Positions 63,285 to 64,000 of a DNA stretch of 64,000 nt are shown piece by piece. The notes under the pieces were generated by a model that was given only the letters and a program-made list of their open reading frames with translations, was not told the DNA's origin and searched no databases. The stretch's first letter is position 1, and each line of letters begins with the position of its first letter. The DNA is taken from assembly GCA_001302245.1 (NCBI GenBank), contig LGYU01000004.1:101156-165155 (forward strand). Direction: 5' to 3'. The translations under genes and the position numbers were made by a program. The stretch comes from Chitinophagaceae bacterium PMP191F. GTDB lineage: Bacteria; Bacteroidota; Bacteroidia; Chitinophagales; Chitinophagaceae.

Positions 63285-63819
63285 TTTGAACAGGTATGCG
63301 GTCCAGTAACCAGAAAATAACACATACCAGCATAAACAATAGTGAAACAATAATAATGGAGAATTTAGTAGCGGCCATATCATAAGCTGTTAATACGCTC
63401 CAGCTTACAGGCAGGTATTTCAGACTTCGTAACAAAGCCAGGTTACCAATTATACTGCAAACTGCGGCAATGATCAGCAGGTAGGAGAAAATGCGTCCGG
63501 CACGCATCAGTATTTCATTTTTGGTAAGTCGCGATAAAAAAACAATGGCTACCCATAGCCACGATGTATACAGCACAATGAACAGGTAATCCAGGTAAAT
63601 ACTCTGCAGTACTTTATCGTATTTGCCATTTAATTTCCAGCCCTGTATCATCTCCTGTACAACGGATACTTTCTTGGTGATCTCAAAATGGGCTATATCA
63701 CTTGCGGTAAGCGGATGCAATAAAATTCTGGTACAAACAACGTACAGTATGTTGGCCAGCAATAACAGCCAGAATAAACGTCGCATGGAATGCAGTGAAG
63801 CGGCATGCAATGGTTTCAT
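63259..63819 (-). CDS. small membrane protein of unknown function
   Basis: From the ATG at 63819 the protein has 186 residues with four hydrophobic segments: near the N-terminus (LFWLLLLANILYVVCTRILL), then LFIVLYTSWLWVAIVFL, YLLIIAAVCSIIGNLALL and FSIIIVSLLFMLVCVIFWLL. It ends in a Lys/Ser-rich tail. I do not recognise a family. A longer frame from a TTG at 63858 is possible but less likely. Its end overlaps the terminator of the convergent gene. Confidence 0.65.
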   Translation of the reverse strand: MKPLHAASLHSMRRLFWLLLLANILYVVCTRILLHPLTASDIAHFEITKKVSVVQEMIQGWKLNGKYDKVLQSIYLDYLFIVLYTSWLWVAIVFLSRLTKNEILMRAGRIFSYLLIIAAVCSIIGNLALLRSLKYLPVSWSVLTAYDMAATKFSIIIVSLLFMLVCVIFWLLDRIPVQSKKSTTFF

Positions 63820-63889
63820 CCTCAAAAGATAATGGTATCTCCTGCTATAGCAGGACAATTGTTTGCTTAAAAATAATCATTTTTAATGG

Positions 63890-63929
63890 GTAGAAAAAAC
63901 AGAAAACGGGACCTGACCTGCAGATCCCG
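63890..63929 (-). terminator. terminator of a gene beyond the right edge
   Basis: On the - strand CGGGATCTG and CAGGTCCCG pair with one mismatch around a five-base loop and are followed by TTTTCTGTTTTTT. The orientation points to a - strand gene whose coding part lies beyond base 64000 or ends in the last 70 bases; no reading frame there is long enough to name. Confidence 0.65.
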
Positions 63930-64000
63930 ATTTAAGATAGCCCTGTGCAGGCATATTGAAGCATCTGTCCGTGATTTATGACACTATAGCAAAAACTGTG

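Overview
The window looks like a chromosomal stretch from a member of the Bacteroidota, most likely the Chitinophagaceae (Chitinophaga/Niastella-like). Reasons: C-terminal type IX secretion (T9SS) sorting tails on two secreted proteins, an STN-domain TonB receptor with DUF4249 and MG2-like partners next to a FecR/ECF-sigma pair, a UpxY-type NusG paralogue heading a polysaccharide operon, several matches to the Bacteroidota promoter form (TTG ... TAnnTTTG), and few Shine-Dalgarno sequences. I cannot fix the genus. No transposase, prophage, rRNA or CRISPR array was seen.

Region 1 (1-8.2 kb, + strand) is a corrinoid uptake and salvage locus. The 3' part of a TonB-dependent receptor is followed by a well-formed cobalamin riboswitch, a DUF6580 membrane protein (candidate B12 transporter), a signal-less BtuF-like corrinoid-binding protein, a small cysteine-rich CWC protein, cobU, a DUF71-family PP-loop ATPase, cobT, cobS and cobC. 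Together these would import corrinoids and build the nucleotide loop of cobalamin. A MarC-family membrane protein and tRNA-Arg(CCG) follow, closed by an 18-bp perfect palindrome that probably terminates transcription from both sides.

Region 2 (8.2-23.3 kb) holds envelope and secretion genes: a T9SS-exported protein with a Cys/His pattern suggestive of a papain-like fold, a secreted hypothetical protein, an NdpA-like nucleoid protein, a four-gene operon (secreted hypothetical, STN-TonB receptor, DUF4249 lipoprotein, MG2/plug-like protein), the convergent FecR anti-sigma and ECF sigma pair that probably controls it, and a T9SS-exported clan GH-A glycosidase.

Region 3 (23.7-26.4 kb, - strand) contains idi, an ECF sigma factor, and a MerR-type regulator with a B12-binding domain (CarH/LitR type). 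In related bacteria this combination controls carotenoid genes, but no crt gene is present here. A 26-codon open frame sits between the sigma gene and its terminator.

Region 4 (26.7-61.5 kb, - strand) is one large surface-polysaccharide cluster of 31 genes read right to left. A promoter and a leader with an attenuator-like hairpin precede upxY. Then come an acetyltransferase, wza, wzc (tyrosine kinase with a Gly-Tyr repeat tail), wzm/wzt (ABC exporter), three methyltransferases, about thirteen glycosyltransferases, a WbsX-like protein, two epimerase/acyltransferase pairs, a Wzy/WaaL-like membrane protein, a second acetyltransferase, gmd and fcl (GDP-L-fucose synthesis), and a CpsB-like phosphatase as the last gene. 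An internal promoter candidate lies at 33.47 kb. No Wzx flippase and no initiating sugar-phosphate transferase was recognised.

Region 5 (61.8-64 kb) has a DUF5009/HGSNAT-like multi-pass acyltransferase with a TTG start, a small membrane protein, and the terminator of a gene lying beyond the right edge.
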